Position numbers and translations under genes: made by a program. Of a stretch of 64,000 nucleotides of DNA, positions 1-10,065 are shown in pieces. Source of the stretch: Symbiodinium sp. CCMP2592 (lineage: Eukaryota > Sar > Dinophyceae > Suessiales > Symbiodiniaceae); the NCBI GenBank assembly GCA_905221615.1, contig CAJNDT010003179.1:572311-636310 (forward strand), read 5' to 3'. Numbering within the stretch: position 1 is the stretch's first letter; the number at the start of each line of letters is the position of its first letter. Below the pieces are notes generated by a model. The model saw only the letters and a list, made by a program, of their open reading frames with translations, did no database searches and was not told the DNA's origin.

Positions 1-822
1 GCTGCAGTAGTATGCGTCTGTACGACATCAAGGACCCCATCCTACACTGTCATTGCACAGGGATGGTGCAACTGACAATGCTCAAAAGGCAAACAAAGAC
101 CCCCGTCACGAGGTAACACCAGGATTTGGTTGCCTACAAAAGGAGGAGCCGGTTTCATTAGACAGTTTACTAGCACCCGATGCTTCCATGGACCTTATTG
201 TTGGGTCCTTAAGGGCTCCTAACTATAAGGTCCTTGGAAGCATAGGGTAATGTAAGTTCACTGATTTCGAGAGCGCCGTTTGCAAACACCCAGCGGTATT
301 GGCGCAAGGTTGCTCAAGATTTCGGCTTTCTCCTCTCATCCTGTCCGGTTTTGGGTGTCCAGAGTTACAGGCTTTTTATGGGTCTTGAGGTTTTTAAAGC
401 TGAGCGCTGATGGACCTTGAGAGTCCCAAACGCCCCAACATGTACAGAGTAAGAGTTCAACCGGAATCCCAATCGCCGAAGGTAGGCCGAAGGGAGTGCG
501 AAACCCGAATTCTGAACCACATAAGAAACCAGAAGTAGGGGCATCGAGAATCGCTCTGTTTCACACCCCAAAGGCCCTCAAAGCAGAAGCCAAACGACCT
601 AATGCAGAAGCCTGAATAAGTACGTAATACTTACTGACTGATATTAGCTAGCAGCTATACTATATCATATCTGTACCCTCAAAGGCTGTTACAATTCTTA
701 AGGTGCCTAAACTATACTTTATCGTAAACCTGGTAGTGGCCCTGTCAAGGACCCTTTCAATAACCCTTTGTTCGAATAACTAAGGCCCTTTTTCTTCAGC
801 ATTGAACCCCCAAGCCCAAAAG
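1..822. other. Non-coding stretch upstream of the first recognised exon
   Basis: No convincing exon was found here. The transporter gene that begins in the next entry must have more 5' exons, because its first visible exon encodes a mid-protein segment. Either they lie left of the window or they are too short to recognise. The DNA is AT/GC-mixed without long repeats. A few open frames of 60-70 codons occur on both strands and look fortuitous. Confidence 0.5.
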
Positions 823-3128
823 GTTGGGTATCAACGATCATGTCTTCGTCCTCGGGTCGGATGCGATTCAGAATGTGGTGCAAGAGATCGACGCTCGCTG
901 GGTTAAGAGTTTAGTTTTCAGGCATACAGCTTGTGCTTTCTTGTGGTTTGGGTTTCGGGGTTTCATCATACTGCTGGAGGCACTTCAGCGAGACCTCCTT
1001 CAAAAAAGGGTTCCAGCTCTTGCTTCCCAGAAAGCAGCAGAGGATCAGAAAGCTTTGGAGAAGATTGACATTTGTTGATCGGCATTCAGTACAGTTAAAT
1101 GTCTTGTCTGCATGAGGCCTTTACCATCATCTTGCTTGTCGGATGTTCGCTACAAGTTCGATGCTTTTCATTGCGCCCTACATACGAACAAGCCGTAGTA
1201 ATGACGTCGTTGTTGGAATTTACTGGAAGCTCCTTGCGCTTTACGCTTTCAGTATGTGTGGGTACCTCGGTCTCCCCAATACCTTACATAAATACTATAG
1301 GGGCCTAAACAATTACCTCTACTATTTCGGGGCTTCCTTATGAAAAGTATAGCAGAGTCGGCTCCAAAACCCTTTTCTAATTTTTTAAAGGCCCCTTCAG
1401 TAGATATTTCATCCCTAGATTGCCCCAGACTCACTTCTGCTCCCTGGACAACAGGATGAGTGCCGCAGCTGGCACCGCCTTAAACCCTAAATGAGTCTCT
1501 ATCCGTTGGGTTTCGGGTTTAGGGTTATGTCTCTACGCATATGCCAGGAAACCGAGGCGAGTTTAGATGTAAAAGGGTTATGTCTCTATATATACATATA
1601 CATATACACATATACATAGGCCACCCACCTTGACGAGACTGAACCATCGATTCACAACGTCCCCTGAGACGTCAGCGACAAGCATCACTCACTGCCACTG
1701 ACACAATCTTGAACGTAGGGGGACGTACACAGACCGGCCATGCATCTCTGCTTCAGGCGCAGATACATAGTACGGTTGCCATTAGAAGCCCAGAAACTGT
1801 CAACCCGAACAACCCGAACCTCTACTTCAGGCGTGGCTGCCGACCATGCTCCTCATCTCGCAGCTGTGCCCCAAGGGCTGTGAAGCTGCTCGGATCCGCA
1901 TCTTCCGTTAGGTTCAATGATTGTTTGGAGATCACAACCTCTAAAGCAGTCCGAGAGAGAGAGGGAGAGGGAGAGAGAGAGAGAGAGAGTGTGTGTGTGC
2001 GCCGAAACGTAGGCTTGTTTGGCTTGAGTCGAAGCCCCGACAGGCCACAATGTTTGCGTTGCTGGCGGGCATGTCGAACCTGGGTGGCTCGGCCTTCTTA
2101 AAACAGCTTGAAGGTATTTCCTGGGAGGTTTTTTCTAGTCGCCGGCGATCTCTGCTTCCTTATGCATCTACACGTTCCCTGAGGGTCCAAAGGACCCAGC
2201 AATGAGGTACTTGGGTTTAAGTTAGAAATAGTCGTTTTGTAGGTAGTACTTGGGAGAGTATTGACTACAAGGTCTCTTGCCCTTCTGGATTCTTGTATCT
2301 GTAGCCTTTCTAAATCTAACGATTTGCAACCGCTTGGTGGGAGGGCTTAGACAGGTCGAGCACAGAGTGGCATGGGGTTAGCCCCGACTGCAATGTTTCT
2401 CCGCATCGGGCGGACTGAGCCTCTTTAGCTTCATCATGCTGGAAACTGAGACATTCGGGACGGAGTATGGCTGCAATCCTGAACCATTCCCGCTACTACT
2501 CTGCCGAGTAATCCCGCCGTCCCAGTCCCGGAGGCCTTAAACCCCATGAGTTGGAAGTTGCTATTCGCTGAGATGTACTGGGTGGATTGCACTTCTTGAG
2601 AGAGCTACCATGATTCGCATGACCGTTGAGATTTCATCGCCCGGGCCACGAGTCTTCTAGCCCCACCATCGCAAGGCCTGAGCATATTCTACAAGATCTG
2701 TATGTATATATATATATATATATTCTATTTATAGGTTGCATACTTTAAAAGCCCCTCCTAGCATACTCTAAACTCTAATCATTGTGCTAAGCCCTGGGCC
2801 AGCCCCAGAGCCGGTCGTAAGCTCCAGCTGTGAAATGCACAGGCGCATCGCTGGGCTCATACTTCGGTGCCTACATTTTGGTGCTGCTAGGCGGGCGGGC
2901 GCGGGTGGTGGAAGCATGAGCAGCAGCAGCAGCAGAAAGAGCGACGATAGCGACAACAACTACGACGACGACGCCCGAAGCATAGTGAACGAGGTTTGTG
3001 TAAAGCGGCAATGTACGTAAGCTTTAAGATTTGTTTTTGGGGTTTAGGAATTTCCTGAGGGTTGAAGTTAAAGACGTACGAGCTTAAAGAGTTGGGCTTG
3101 TAGGATTTAGGTTTCGACCTGTTTCTTA

Positions 3129-3177
<49 letters not shown>

Positions 3178-3837
3178 ATATGCCACATACGTTTGCCCTT
3201 CAAGGTCTTCGACGTCCCAAATATGGAATCTAGATCCGGAGCGGCATGTGGTAATTACTTCCATATCGACCGTGTCAGCCATGAGGTCAAGCAGCATCCA
3301 GCGAATTGAAAACGTTCCCAAATGCTAGACGAGTGACCGGTCCTCTTGTTTCAAGAGTTCGGCGAATCTGGCGCCCTGGAACTAAACCGCGAACCACTAC
3401 TGGAGGCAACATCTGTCTAAAGTGTCGGACCTTCTTGCCTACATGCAACCATCTTTGCATAACGTACTCGATTGCCTCAGCTTTTAAAGCATCTTACCCG
3501 GAACTCTAGCGGCCTAATTTTGAGATACCCAAGGGCCCCATAAACCCACGAACAAAAGCATCCCAACCCCCCCCCAAACCCTCTAGCTGCTCCACAGCCT
3601 CGGGCCAAAGCTCCAAAGCTACGAACTTTAGCTTTGATTTTCTGTCTGGTTCTTAGTAGGGAATGGGGGAATGGGCTATGGGGGACTATTCTTGGGGATT
3701 ATACAGGGACTACTATAGGGATCCATTCCCCCATTCGTTACAAGTACTAAGCACCAGGAGTTTTTTTGCCGCCAGGCGTCCAGCCGACGGGCGAAGCGAA
3801 CGAGTCGGCCGAGTTCGACAACCTTTGGATTGCATCA
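823..3837 (+). CDS. Folate-biopterin transporter (BT1 family, major facilitator type), 3' part of a split gene
   Basis: Members of this family are multi-pass membrane carriers of folates and pterins. Five exons join in frame: 823-901, 1831-1884, 2044-2113, 2843-2890 and 3776-3837. Joined, they give the family's conserved C-terminal half: GINDHVFVLG, then LLISQLCPKGCE, then ATMFALLAGMSNLG, then SYFGAYILVLLG, then GVQPTGEANES followed by LWIAS. Every acceptor is AG|G. The donors are GT (902), GC (1885), GT (2114), GC (2891) and GT (3838), and all phases agree. The segments are hydrophobic helices as expected. The 5' exons coding the first half of the protein are not in view. One or more exons after 'LWIAS' are also missing or unrecognised; 5743-5950 is a candidate. 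A 101-bp hairpin element ends 24 nt before the last acceptor. The family call rests on remembered profiles; the exon chain itself is read directly. Confidence 0.8.
1296..1395 (+). repeat. Inverted-repeat element, family B
   Basis: Starts GGGGCCTAAACAATTACC and ends AAGGCCCC, with an internal GGGGCTTCCTTA and a later CAAAACCCTTTTCTAA. The ends are complementary, so the element can fold into a hairpin. It lies in the first visible intron of the BT1 gene. Related copies occur at about 4021, 26330, 30809, 37260, 47789 (reversed), 51716, 51797, 53470 and 63711. Confidence 0.7.
1953..2000. repeat. (GA)n-(GT)n microsatellite
   Basis: About 36 bp of imperfect GA repeats are followed directly by GT repeats. 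The tract is in the intron between the second and third visible BT1 exons and ends 43 nt before the acceptor. It makes spurious Arg/Glu-rich frames. Confidence 0.9.
2702..2724. repeat. (TA)n microsatellite
   Basis: A run of alternating T and A inside the BT1 intron between exons 2044-2113 and 2843-2890. Confidence 0.85.
3127..3181. repeat. (TATATG)n-(TA)n microsatellite
   Basis: Several TATATG units run into pure TA repeats. The tract is in the BT1 intron before exon 3776-3837. It produces a Tyr/Ile/Thr reading frame on the minus strand that is not coding. Confidence 0.9.
3651..3751. repeat. Inverted-repeat element (CTTAGTAGGGAATGG type)
   Basis: CTTAGTAGGGAATGGGGGAA at the left pairs imperfectly with the right end, which carries CCATTCCCCCATTCG and then AGTACTAAG. 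It ends 24 nt before the acceptor of BT1 exon 3776-3837. A relative with the same GTTAGTAGGGAATGG end occurs at 39870-39960. Confidence 0.65.
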
Positions 3838-5600
3838 GTTGCAAGATGTCTGCAAAGAGCATGTTGGTCCACAACTCGCGCTTGGGCTCGACTCCCCCAA
3901 ATACAACGAGCAACCTACAACCTTCATATCTGGAGCCTTTGCAGAAGCCGCAGTTGCTGTAAGCCAACCATGAGCTTTGCGCTTGGCATGGGGGGGGTGA
4001 CTTGAGGCAACCCTCGGTGAGGGGCCTCAATAATTACCTGTACCATTTTGGGGTTCCTTACTTATTACACTTATAGTATAATGGGCCTCAAAACCCTATT
4101 CCACATTTTTAAGGCCCCGATATTATGTAACATATGATTCGTGACAGGGTGCGGCAACATCGACGTCACATCAGTTTTTCAAGATATGAACTGATTATTC
4201 AGCCCGGTTTCGACAGAAGAATGCACAAGAGCTGGGGAAGATAAAGCCTGAATGCTTACTAATTCTATTCCTTAGGCCTACTCACCAAGACTTACTGTAT
4301 GCTGTGCCCCAAAACCCTGCTGAGAAATGAAAACACAAGCCCGCATTTTGGAAGCCGAATATTTCCAGACTTCGACTTCATCTCCTCTGCAATCCTTTCA
4401 TGCTGACACAGCAGCCACGTAACACCAAGAGAAAACATGCCCCGAAGCTTTTTTCCGTTGTGCAGATATCTCGGTTGCTATGCTTTGCACATGTATACCT
4501 TTTCAAGTTTCCGGTTGGTGATTCTTGCATGAGTGACTTAGTGGCTTCTGTCATTGGGTCCAAGCGCCCGAACATTAAGTCTTGAGGCGCAACCGTTCAG
4601 TGTAAAGTATTCGATGTTTGAACACCCTACTGCCGGAGTATCTGGACCTCCTATAAACACAAAATTTCTAGACCCCTTCTAAACAAGAAGCTGCAAGAGC
4701 CTGAAAAGAGGTCTCTTCGGTCGGCCCCTGCATTCCCTTGGCTTTGCATCTCGTCTGGAACATTGGCCGTGTCGCAAAACTGGGAAAATCTCATCCCTAA
4801 GCATCATGGTGCAAAGGTTCTCCGAGGACTATACCTTAAGACTCGGCACCAGTTAGTGCTTAGGCTATTTCGGGTTCCTGAGAATGAGAATAAGGATCCT
4901 ACTATCTACGGTTTTCGTTGGGATCTCCGATTGTTTATCAAGCCCACATGAAGCAAGCGTGTTGGTTTGGTAAAGGTTCTAGCAGGGCTTATGGCCTCGT
5001 ACAGTAGTCTTTAGAGGTTCTACTCATTGGTTTTTGCCTTTCCGATCGACGTAGACTCGAAACGGAAGCCTGCAGTAATTAATGTCTGTCCAGGTGACCG
5101 ATACAACTTAGTATTCGTCGCTGCTTTCAGCAAAGCCCCACACAGTAGTGCAGGGCTTGTAGAGGTTTTGAAACCGGCATCAGGTTGCAGCCTGCTGCAT
5201 GTCACTTGCTGAGTAGTGGGATTTCTGGAGCTGAGTGTAAGTCGGCTTCAAAGCGTTTTCATGACAGGCCACGGCCTGGGTAAGTGCTAGATTCACAGGC
5301 AAGCAAAATCATGTAACCCGCGCTTGGGATCTTTCAGGGTGATCACTTGGCCCAGGAATCCTAGCAGGAAGCTTGCCAGAGTATGGATACATAATGGATC
5401 CTTATAAGGGAGAGCTGTAGTTTCTACATTGTCTATGCAAAGACTCTTTTTGAAGGAGACTTCATGGGTCGCTACCATTCATCCTGCTCGTAAGTCCTTT
5501 TGCAACTCTCCTGCCGAGGTTTTTAGCTTCGCGGTTCGAGGGTTTAGCACCGAGAGCTTCGAAGTTTCATGGGTCCTGAGCCCGACACCCCGACACCGCT
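3838..5600. other. Repeat-bearing intron or intergenic stretch
   Basis: Contains a family B element at 4021-4115 and otherwise no assignable exon. If 5743-5950 belongs to the BT1 gene this is intron, possibly hiding one short exon. Open frames at 4400-4585 and 5027-5212 lack recognisable motifs. Confidence 0.4.
4021..4115 (+). repeat. Inverted-repeat element, family B
   Basis: GGGGCCTCAATAATTACC at the left, TTTTGGGGTTCCTTA inside, then CTCAAAACCCTATTCC and AAGGCCCC at the right. A close relative of the copy at 1296. Confidence 0.75.
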
Positions 5601-5730
5601 CCAAGGGTAAAAGGAGGGATTCTTAATAAGGACCCCTAGGTATATACCCTTAATATAGCCATCATAAACCCATTATATAGCCCATTATAGGGTAGGGGTC
5701 CCCATTAAGAGTCCCTCCTTTCCCGTTTTG
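5601..5730 (+). repeat. Inverted-repeat element, family E, copy 1
   Basis: Starts CCAAGGGTAAAAGGAGGGA and ends with the near-complement TCCCTCCTTTCCCGTTTT. The centre carries AATAAGGACCCCTAGGTATA and a TATAGCCCATTATAGGG segment. The three copies in the window (5601, 20504 and, reversed, 38146) are very similar over their whole length, which suggests recent spread. This copy ends 12 nt before a candidate 3' splice site. Confidence 0.85.
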
Positions 5731-5742
5731 AACCTCTGTCAG

Positions 5743-5950
5743 GGTATATCAGCTCATCCCGAACGTCGGGCAGAAAGATACGGTGCCAGGGTGCCACGGC
5801 CTGTGCAGAGCCATGAGTTTGAGGCAGTTGTGGAGCGTGGCTTTTTGGATGTGCGGAAACACAGTTCAGGGGATGGTCCTGGACGTTTCGGGGATCGAAG
5901 ATCGGCATTGTGGCGCTTTAGAACTGTCCATGATGGGACTTACAGAGTGA
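5743..5950 (+). CDS. Candidate 3' exon, possibly the C-terminus of the BT1 transporter
   Basis: An open frame begins right after a CAG acceptor at 5742, which itself lies 12 nt after a family E hairpin, and runs to TGA at 5948-5950. It starts with YQLIPNVGQKDTVPG, reminiscent of the LIPN-x-x-Q-x-D stretch after the last helix of BT1 proteins. The remaining roughly 50 residues (…LWSVAFWMCGNTVQG…) are not recognised. The entry phase (2) does not match the phase 0 end of exon 3776-3837, so an exon in between would be needed. A second frame is also open across part of the region. Tentative. Confidence 0.35.
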
Positions 5951-6357
5951 AAAGCTGTGAGCTTTGCAGCAGTCCTTGAGGCCTTGACGACGCGGCCGGT
6001 TCAGTCAAGTTGGCTGTTTGTACGAAGCAGAGTATGTTTCAACAGCAGCCATGTAGACCATGTCGTGTCTACAGTAACATCGGGCGAGTCAGCAGGGCTT
6101 TCCGATTTCATCGTGTTGGCAGAACCTGTACTTTTCTGGGAGCAAGAGGGGCAAAGAGGAAGGCTTGCCCAGCGAGCGGATAGCAGACCACCCAGACATA
6201 TCCCATGAGTTAGTCCTGCATTTTCGCTCAGGTTTACATACTTACCATCCGGATGCACCAGCGAAGAAGGAACCCTGAATCCTCAGCTCCGAGCCAGAAC
6301 CATAAAGCCCCCGCTTGAAGCCATAAACTTCGATCGAAAGAGCCTCCAAGCCTGACT

Positions 6358-6464
6358 CCCAGAGACTCCACTATCCCTCAATAAAGGAACATACCTTAAA
6401 CTATAGTAGGATCCCTACTTCTCAACTAAGGAATATTCCTTAATTAAGGGATATTCGAGTCTCT
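6358..6464 (+). repeat. Inverted-repeat element, family L
   Basis: AGAGACTCCACTATCCCTCA at the left pairs with AGGGATATTCGAGTCTCTGGG at the right. An AAGGAATATTCCTTAATTAA core is shared with the partial copy at 23459-23507. It ends 23 nt before a predicted exon. Confidence 0.7.
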
Positions 6465-6487
6465 GGGCTCCTAAGCCACATCCTAAG

Positions 6488-6551
6488 GCTCGCGAGCTCC
6501 ACGCAGGGCTCCCCTTTGAACAATCTGCTCGTACGATGGGGCTGGATGGAG
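6488..6551 (+). CDS. Predicted internal exon, unknown protein
   Basis: Found by reading just downstream of the family L hairpin. The sequence AAG|G opens a GC-rich frame encoding ARELHAGLPFEQSARTMG and then LDG, closed by GGAG|GC, a GC donor. It is 64 nt long, phase 0 in and 1 out. Codon use and splice-site form match the exons of recognised genes here. No partner exon could be joined with confidence and the product is not recognised. Confidence 0.4.
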
Positions 6552-6813
6552 GCTCGGGGTCTGCGGTTTGCCGTTTTTTAACTTTCGATACGACGATGTG
6601 TTGATGTATATGTGTATACCTCTAAGTCTAGTACGTGTATACATGTGATACAAGTGTATGACACACACACACACGCCCACAGACGTGCTCGAATACATGG
6701 CACATGACATACGCTGCTGGTGCGCATGTGCACGTGGGTTGTACCCAAACCTGACACTTAGATCCGATGTAGGACAGTACGTCGTTAAGGGCAAAACCAG
6801 GCTGAAACTTGGC

Positions 6814-7044
6814 TTAGGAGCTTAGCTTGCGGTGGGTGGATTCAGCTATGATGGGGTCCTTACAGAATTGCTCCTGGTCCTCATTGTCATACTGCACCAT
6901 CAGATCGCCAAGCGTATATAAGACATCTTTCATCATCTTTCGAGTGAGGCTCCGAGGAGTGCTTGTTTCTTGCGCGGCTTCTTGGACAATCGAAGGAAAG
7001 CAGCATGCGAACCCCGCAAAAATAAGTCTGGATTTCAATTTCAA
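6814..7044 (-). CDS. Possible minus-strand exon, faintly Mpv17/PMP22-like
   Basis: The minus strand has an open frame whose second half reads TRKMMKDVLYTLGDLMVQ and then an acidic stretch DNEDQEQF. The K-x2-D-x2-LY-x-LGD-x2-x-Q spacing resembles the first conserved block of Mpv17/PMP22 membrane proteins. The similarity is short, no neighbouring exon was found, and the rest of the frame runs into repeat DNA at 7020. A chance match is quite possible. Confidence 0.22.
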   Translation of the reverse strand: MKLKSRLIFAGFACCFPSIVQEAAQETSTPRSLTRKMMKDVLYTLGDLMVQYDNEDQEQFCKDPIIAESTHRKLSS

Positions 7045-7049
7045 TTATG

Positions 7050-7445
7050 TTTTAAAACCGATTCTAATACCTCATTGCGGGTTTTAGGGATTAGATTCGA
7101 GAAACAATTAAAATCGATGTTAATACCTTCTCAATTTTTCTCTTGCCAATGACTTGAAATCAATTTTAATACCCTGGTCCAGAGGTTCTGGGTTCGGAAA
7201 CACTTGGAATCGATTTTAATGGGTTTGGCTATTTGGACCCCTGCACAAGGTATTAAAATCGATTTTAATTGGTCCGCCTCGTGACAACACTTGGAATCGA
7301 TTTTAATTGATTTGGCTATTGGGACCCCTGCACGGGGTATTAAAATCGATTTGAATTGGTCCGCCTGGTGACAACACTTGGAATCGATTTTAATTGATTT
7401 GGCTATTGGGACCCCTGCACAGGGTATTAAAATCGATTTTAATTG
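7050..7445. repeat. Palindrome array: ATTAAAATCGATTTTAAT repeats with an 87-bp tandem unit
   Basis: The perfect 18-bp palindrome ATTAAAATCGATTTTAAT stands at 7252-7269 and 7426-7443, with a one-base variant at 7339-7356. The three starts are exactly 87 bp apart. A second half-palindrome, GGAATCGATTTTAATTGA, lies between each pair (near 7293 and 7381). The GC-rich spacers (GGTCCGCCT-GTGACAACAC and TTGGCTATTGGGACCCCTG) are also conserved, so this is a true tandem repeat. To the left, degenerate versions occur at about 7052, 7107, 7151 and 7208. No protein-coding sense was found. Confidence 0.9.
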
Positions 7446-7479
7446 ATATGGGACGCATTTGTACACCTAGGTGCTATAC

Positions 7480-7599
7480 TTAAAGGTTCATGGGACTTAG
7501 TAACTATGGTTATAAATAAGGTAACTAGACTTAAAATTGGTTATAACCCCAGTTAAGGTACCTATAACTGTACTTACTAAGTCCCATGAACCCCCAAGT
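7480..7599 (+). repeat. Inverted-repeat element, family F, copy 1
   Basis: Left end TTCATGGGACTTAGTAACTA, right end TACTTACTAAGTCCCATGAA. The termini are long and nearly perfectly complementary. The centre carries GGTTATAACCCCAGTTAAGG. Relatives occur at 10066 and 24465, with right halves only at 16740 and 61660. Confidence 0.85.
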
Positions 7600-7639
7600 A
7601 GAGCTTCAGGGCTTGGGGATTTGGGGTTTTGAGGGTTTA

Positions 7640-7800
7640 CCTGTAGCCCCAATGTAACCCTAAACCCTTAACCCTTCACCCTTAACCTTTAACCCTTAAC
7701 CCTTAACCCTTAACCCTTAGCCCTTAACCCTAAACCCTAAACCCTAAGCCCTAAGCCTAAACACCAACCCCTAAACCCCAACCCCTAAACCCTGTCTCTG
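7640..7800. repeat. Degenerate CCCTTAA/CCCTAAA telomere-type array
   Basis: Runs of CCCTTAA change to CCCTAAA and then decay. The dinoflagellate telomere motif is TTTAGGG, so this is an interstitial telomere-like tract. It separates the two palindrome clusters. Confidence 0.85.
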
Positions 7801-7859
7801 TTTTTCCTTTGACCACTCTGTGACTGCGCGCAGCAGAGTGAAGAAACAGACAATGCCAC

Positions 7860-8300
7860 ACAAACCCTAAACCTTGAACCCTCTGCCCTCAGAGTGCTGA
7901 GACCTGAACACAAACCTTAAACTCTGAACCCTAACTCTCTACCGTCAGAGTGCTGCAAACCGAAAGACCTGAACCCAAAGCCGTGAACCTGAAACCCAAG
8001 GACCGAGCTCCGCGGACCACACCCCTAGACCTTAAGCCCTCAACGCTCTACAGTACCTTCAGAGTCCTGCAAAGCCGAAAGACCTGAACCCAAAGCCCTG
8101 CGCCCTAAACCCAACAAGGAGCCCTGTGAAGCCCGACAACCTGAAACCGACACCCACCCTTAACCCCACAGACCTCAACCCTAAACCTTAAACCCTAGAC
8201 TGTCTACCGTCAGAGTGCTGCAAAGCCCGTAGACCTGAACCCACAGCTCTTGTGAAACCCGAGGACCTCAACCCGAAACTCTTCCCGAAACCCTGACCCG
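7860..8300. repeat. Degenerate higher-order repeat with CGTCAGAGTGCTGCAAA blocks
   Basis: The phrase TACCGTCAGAGTGCTGCAAA, followed by GACCTGAACCCAAAGCC, returns in altered form near 7885, 7945, 8050 and 8208. AAACCCT-like filler lies between the copies. This looks like a decayed tandem array rather than coding DNA. Confidence 0.7.
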
Positions 8301-8329
8301 CTCTGGAAACCGTCCTCCAAGCAAAAAGT

Positions 8330-8525
8330 ATTAAAATCGATTTTAATACCTCCCGGGCGGAGTGGCCGTCCATATGTATTAAAATCGATTTAAATACACC
8401 CGTGTGCCTGGTCAGGTCACCCTGGAAGGTATTAAAATCGATGTTAATTGATGTCCCTGGCCGACACGGCCCGCCCTCCGGGCGGATATTAAACTCGATT
8501 TTAATTGACAATTAAAATCGAAATC
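8330..8525. repeat. Second ATTAAAATCGATTTTAAT palindrome cluster with unrelated spacers
   Basis: Palindromes or one- to two-base variants stand at 8330-8347 (perfect), 8378-8395, 8431-8448 and 8488-8505, with a half-site at 8511. Start-to-start spacing is 48, 53 and 57 bp. The spacers are GC-rich and, unlike those of the 7.2-kb array, not obviously alike. The AT-rich palindrome therefore seems to be the repeated unit by itself. Confidence 0.85.
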
Positions 8526-9685
8526 CAGTGCCATCCAACCCCGCAACGTCAGACGGGTCATGTAGAGACTCAAGACGTGTTGTAGGCCCTCAACTTCTGG
8601 CCCGGATGACAGGGTATCGATGTTGCATTCCACATTTGTCAAGGCCTCTGCGCAACGAAGCGAGACTAGAACGCCCCAGGGACTAGGCCCACGGTACTTT
8701 CATACCCAAACCCCTATGACTTTTCGCACTCCAACCGTAAACCCCAGAACCTCCTAAGACCCTAAACCATAAAGCCATTTTGCCGTGTCAGGATGAGTCG
8801 AGCTCCGAAGAAGTCGAGATGCAGAATGTCCTTGGGAAGGTGCGCCCAGGGTTTAGAGTTCAGATGGTTCTGGGGAGTTAAATGTGTAAAGATTGTAGAG
8901 ACGTGTCACAGCCAGAGAATGCAGCACAAAGCCACGGCTGTGCACTTCGAGGCAACTTCAATGTCCAGGTGCTCGTGCTAAACCACCAGAAGCTGATGAT
9001 GGTTTCTCTGCACCCTTAGCCTCCAGAGGTCCCCCCGACTCAAGGTCCCCCGAATACTGATGCATCACGTGCAGGGCGACGACAGCGACGATGATCGATG
9101 ATCGTTTACCCCGGCCCATGTCCGAGACCAGCACATTTTGAGGGCACAACCCCTGACGCACAATGTATTTATCTCGTTTATGTGCTAAGCTGCCTCCACC
9201 CTGTAATAGTGACTATGAGGATTATAGTAGAGCCCTATTCTATTCCTCTTCAATATGGTTAGTGAGGGTTTTTTTGCATACTCCTGGTAGTCATCCTTCG
9301 CCTCGTCTTTAGAGAATCAGCCATAGAATGCCACCCCTAGTCGGTTGGGAGATTGGGGTTTAGCAACCTCACCACCCTGACCACTAGACCCTCAAGGATC
9401 AAGGGGTCAATAATGAGCCTCTCTTTAACAAGTCAAGTCTCTATAGCCACCTGCCATGACATCAGCCATGGTGATTGCTGACTTAGACCCGAATGCAGGA
9501 TCCATATGCTTACTATACAGGACCTCCCTCAAGAGTTAGAATCGGATTTTCAGGTATGTCATAGCGCAGTTTGTTTTGGGAAGTTACTGGTACTACGTGT
9601 TCAGGCCCCCATCTTAGAGTGTATTGATCTTGTGTCGGGCCTGACGAGGTCGGCACCTCGCGCTCTGCGTGTGTCGAAAGATGCT
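8526..9685. other. Mostly unassigned DNA
   Basis: No exon chain was found. A minus-strand frame at 8990-9161 is listed separately. The rest is short AAACCCT-like text and low-information sequence. Confidence 0.4.
8990..9161 (-). CDS. Possible minus-strand exon with a helicase motif I-like string
   Basis: The minus strand reads NVLVSDMGRGKRSSIIVAVV. This resembles the ATP-binding motif I of SNF2-type helicases (consensus D-E/D-M-G-x-G-K-T) followed by the usual hydrophobic helix. The threonine after the lysine is replaced by arginine-serine, so a functional P-loop is doubtful. No other helicase motifs were seen nearby. It may be a decayed exon or chance. Confidence 0.2.
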
Positions 9686-9797
9686 GACCCTAAGGCTCCA
9701 TGTACCCATATAGTATATACGTAGGCCTTAAAGTACCTATATAGGCACCCCTTTGAGGCTTAAGTATCTACTATAAAGGTACATGGATCCTTTGGGT
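9686..9797 (+). repeat. Inverted-repeat element, family G, copy 1
   Basis: CCCTAAGGCTCCATGTACC at the left pairs with GGTACATGGATCCTTTGGG at the right. The centre carries CCTTAAAGTACCTATATAGG. The second copy is at 14611-14721. Confidence 0.8.
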
Positions 9798-10065
9798 GAG
9801 TGTGTTGGTGTAGTAAGGAGCAAGGAACCCATACTATCTACGATAGACCCTTGTCTCATGAATAAGAAGAGCTGTTTGTTTTAGTGTACATGCTAGGAAG
9901 ACCAGGTCAGGCAAAGACAGACATTGCTGCCTTCTAGGGGGTATATTCGGAATGGGGCTCCTTCGTTTCAATTGTGTGTCGGTGGCTCAAATTTTTGGAG
10001 AGAAACCCAACCTGGCATGACTGACTAAGCGGTGAGACTTTGTAGGTCATGGTTGGGTGACCTAC

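Noticed and set aside
1709-2101. 130-codon plus-strand frame containing Arg/Glu repeats
   Set aside because: Runs through a GA microsatellite and overlaps two BT1 exons in other frames.
2887-3321. 144-codon minus-strand frame
   Set aside because: Consists of translated TATATG repeat and triplet repeats.
8330-8525. CRISPR-like array of palindromic repeats and spacers
   Set aside because: Only four imperfect palindromes, spacing 48-57 bp, in a clearly eukaryotic context with no cas-like genes. Better described as a palindrome cluster.
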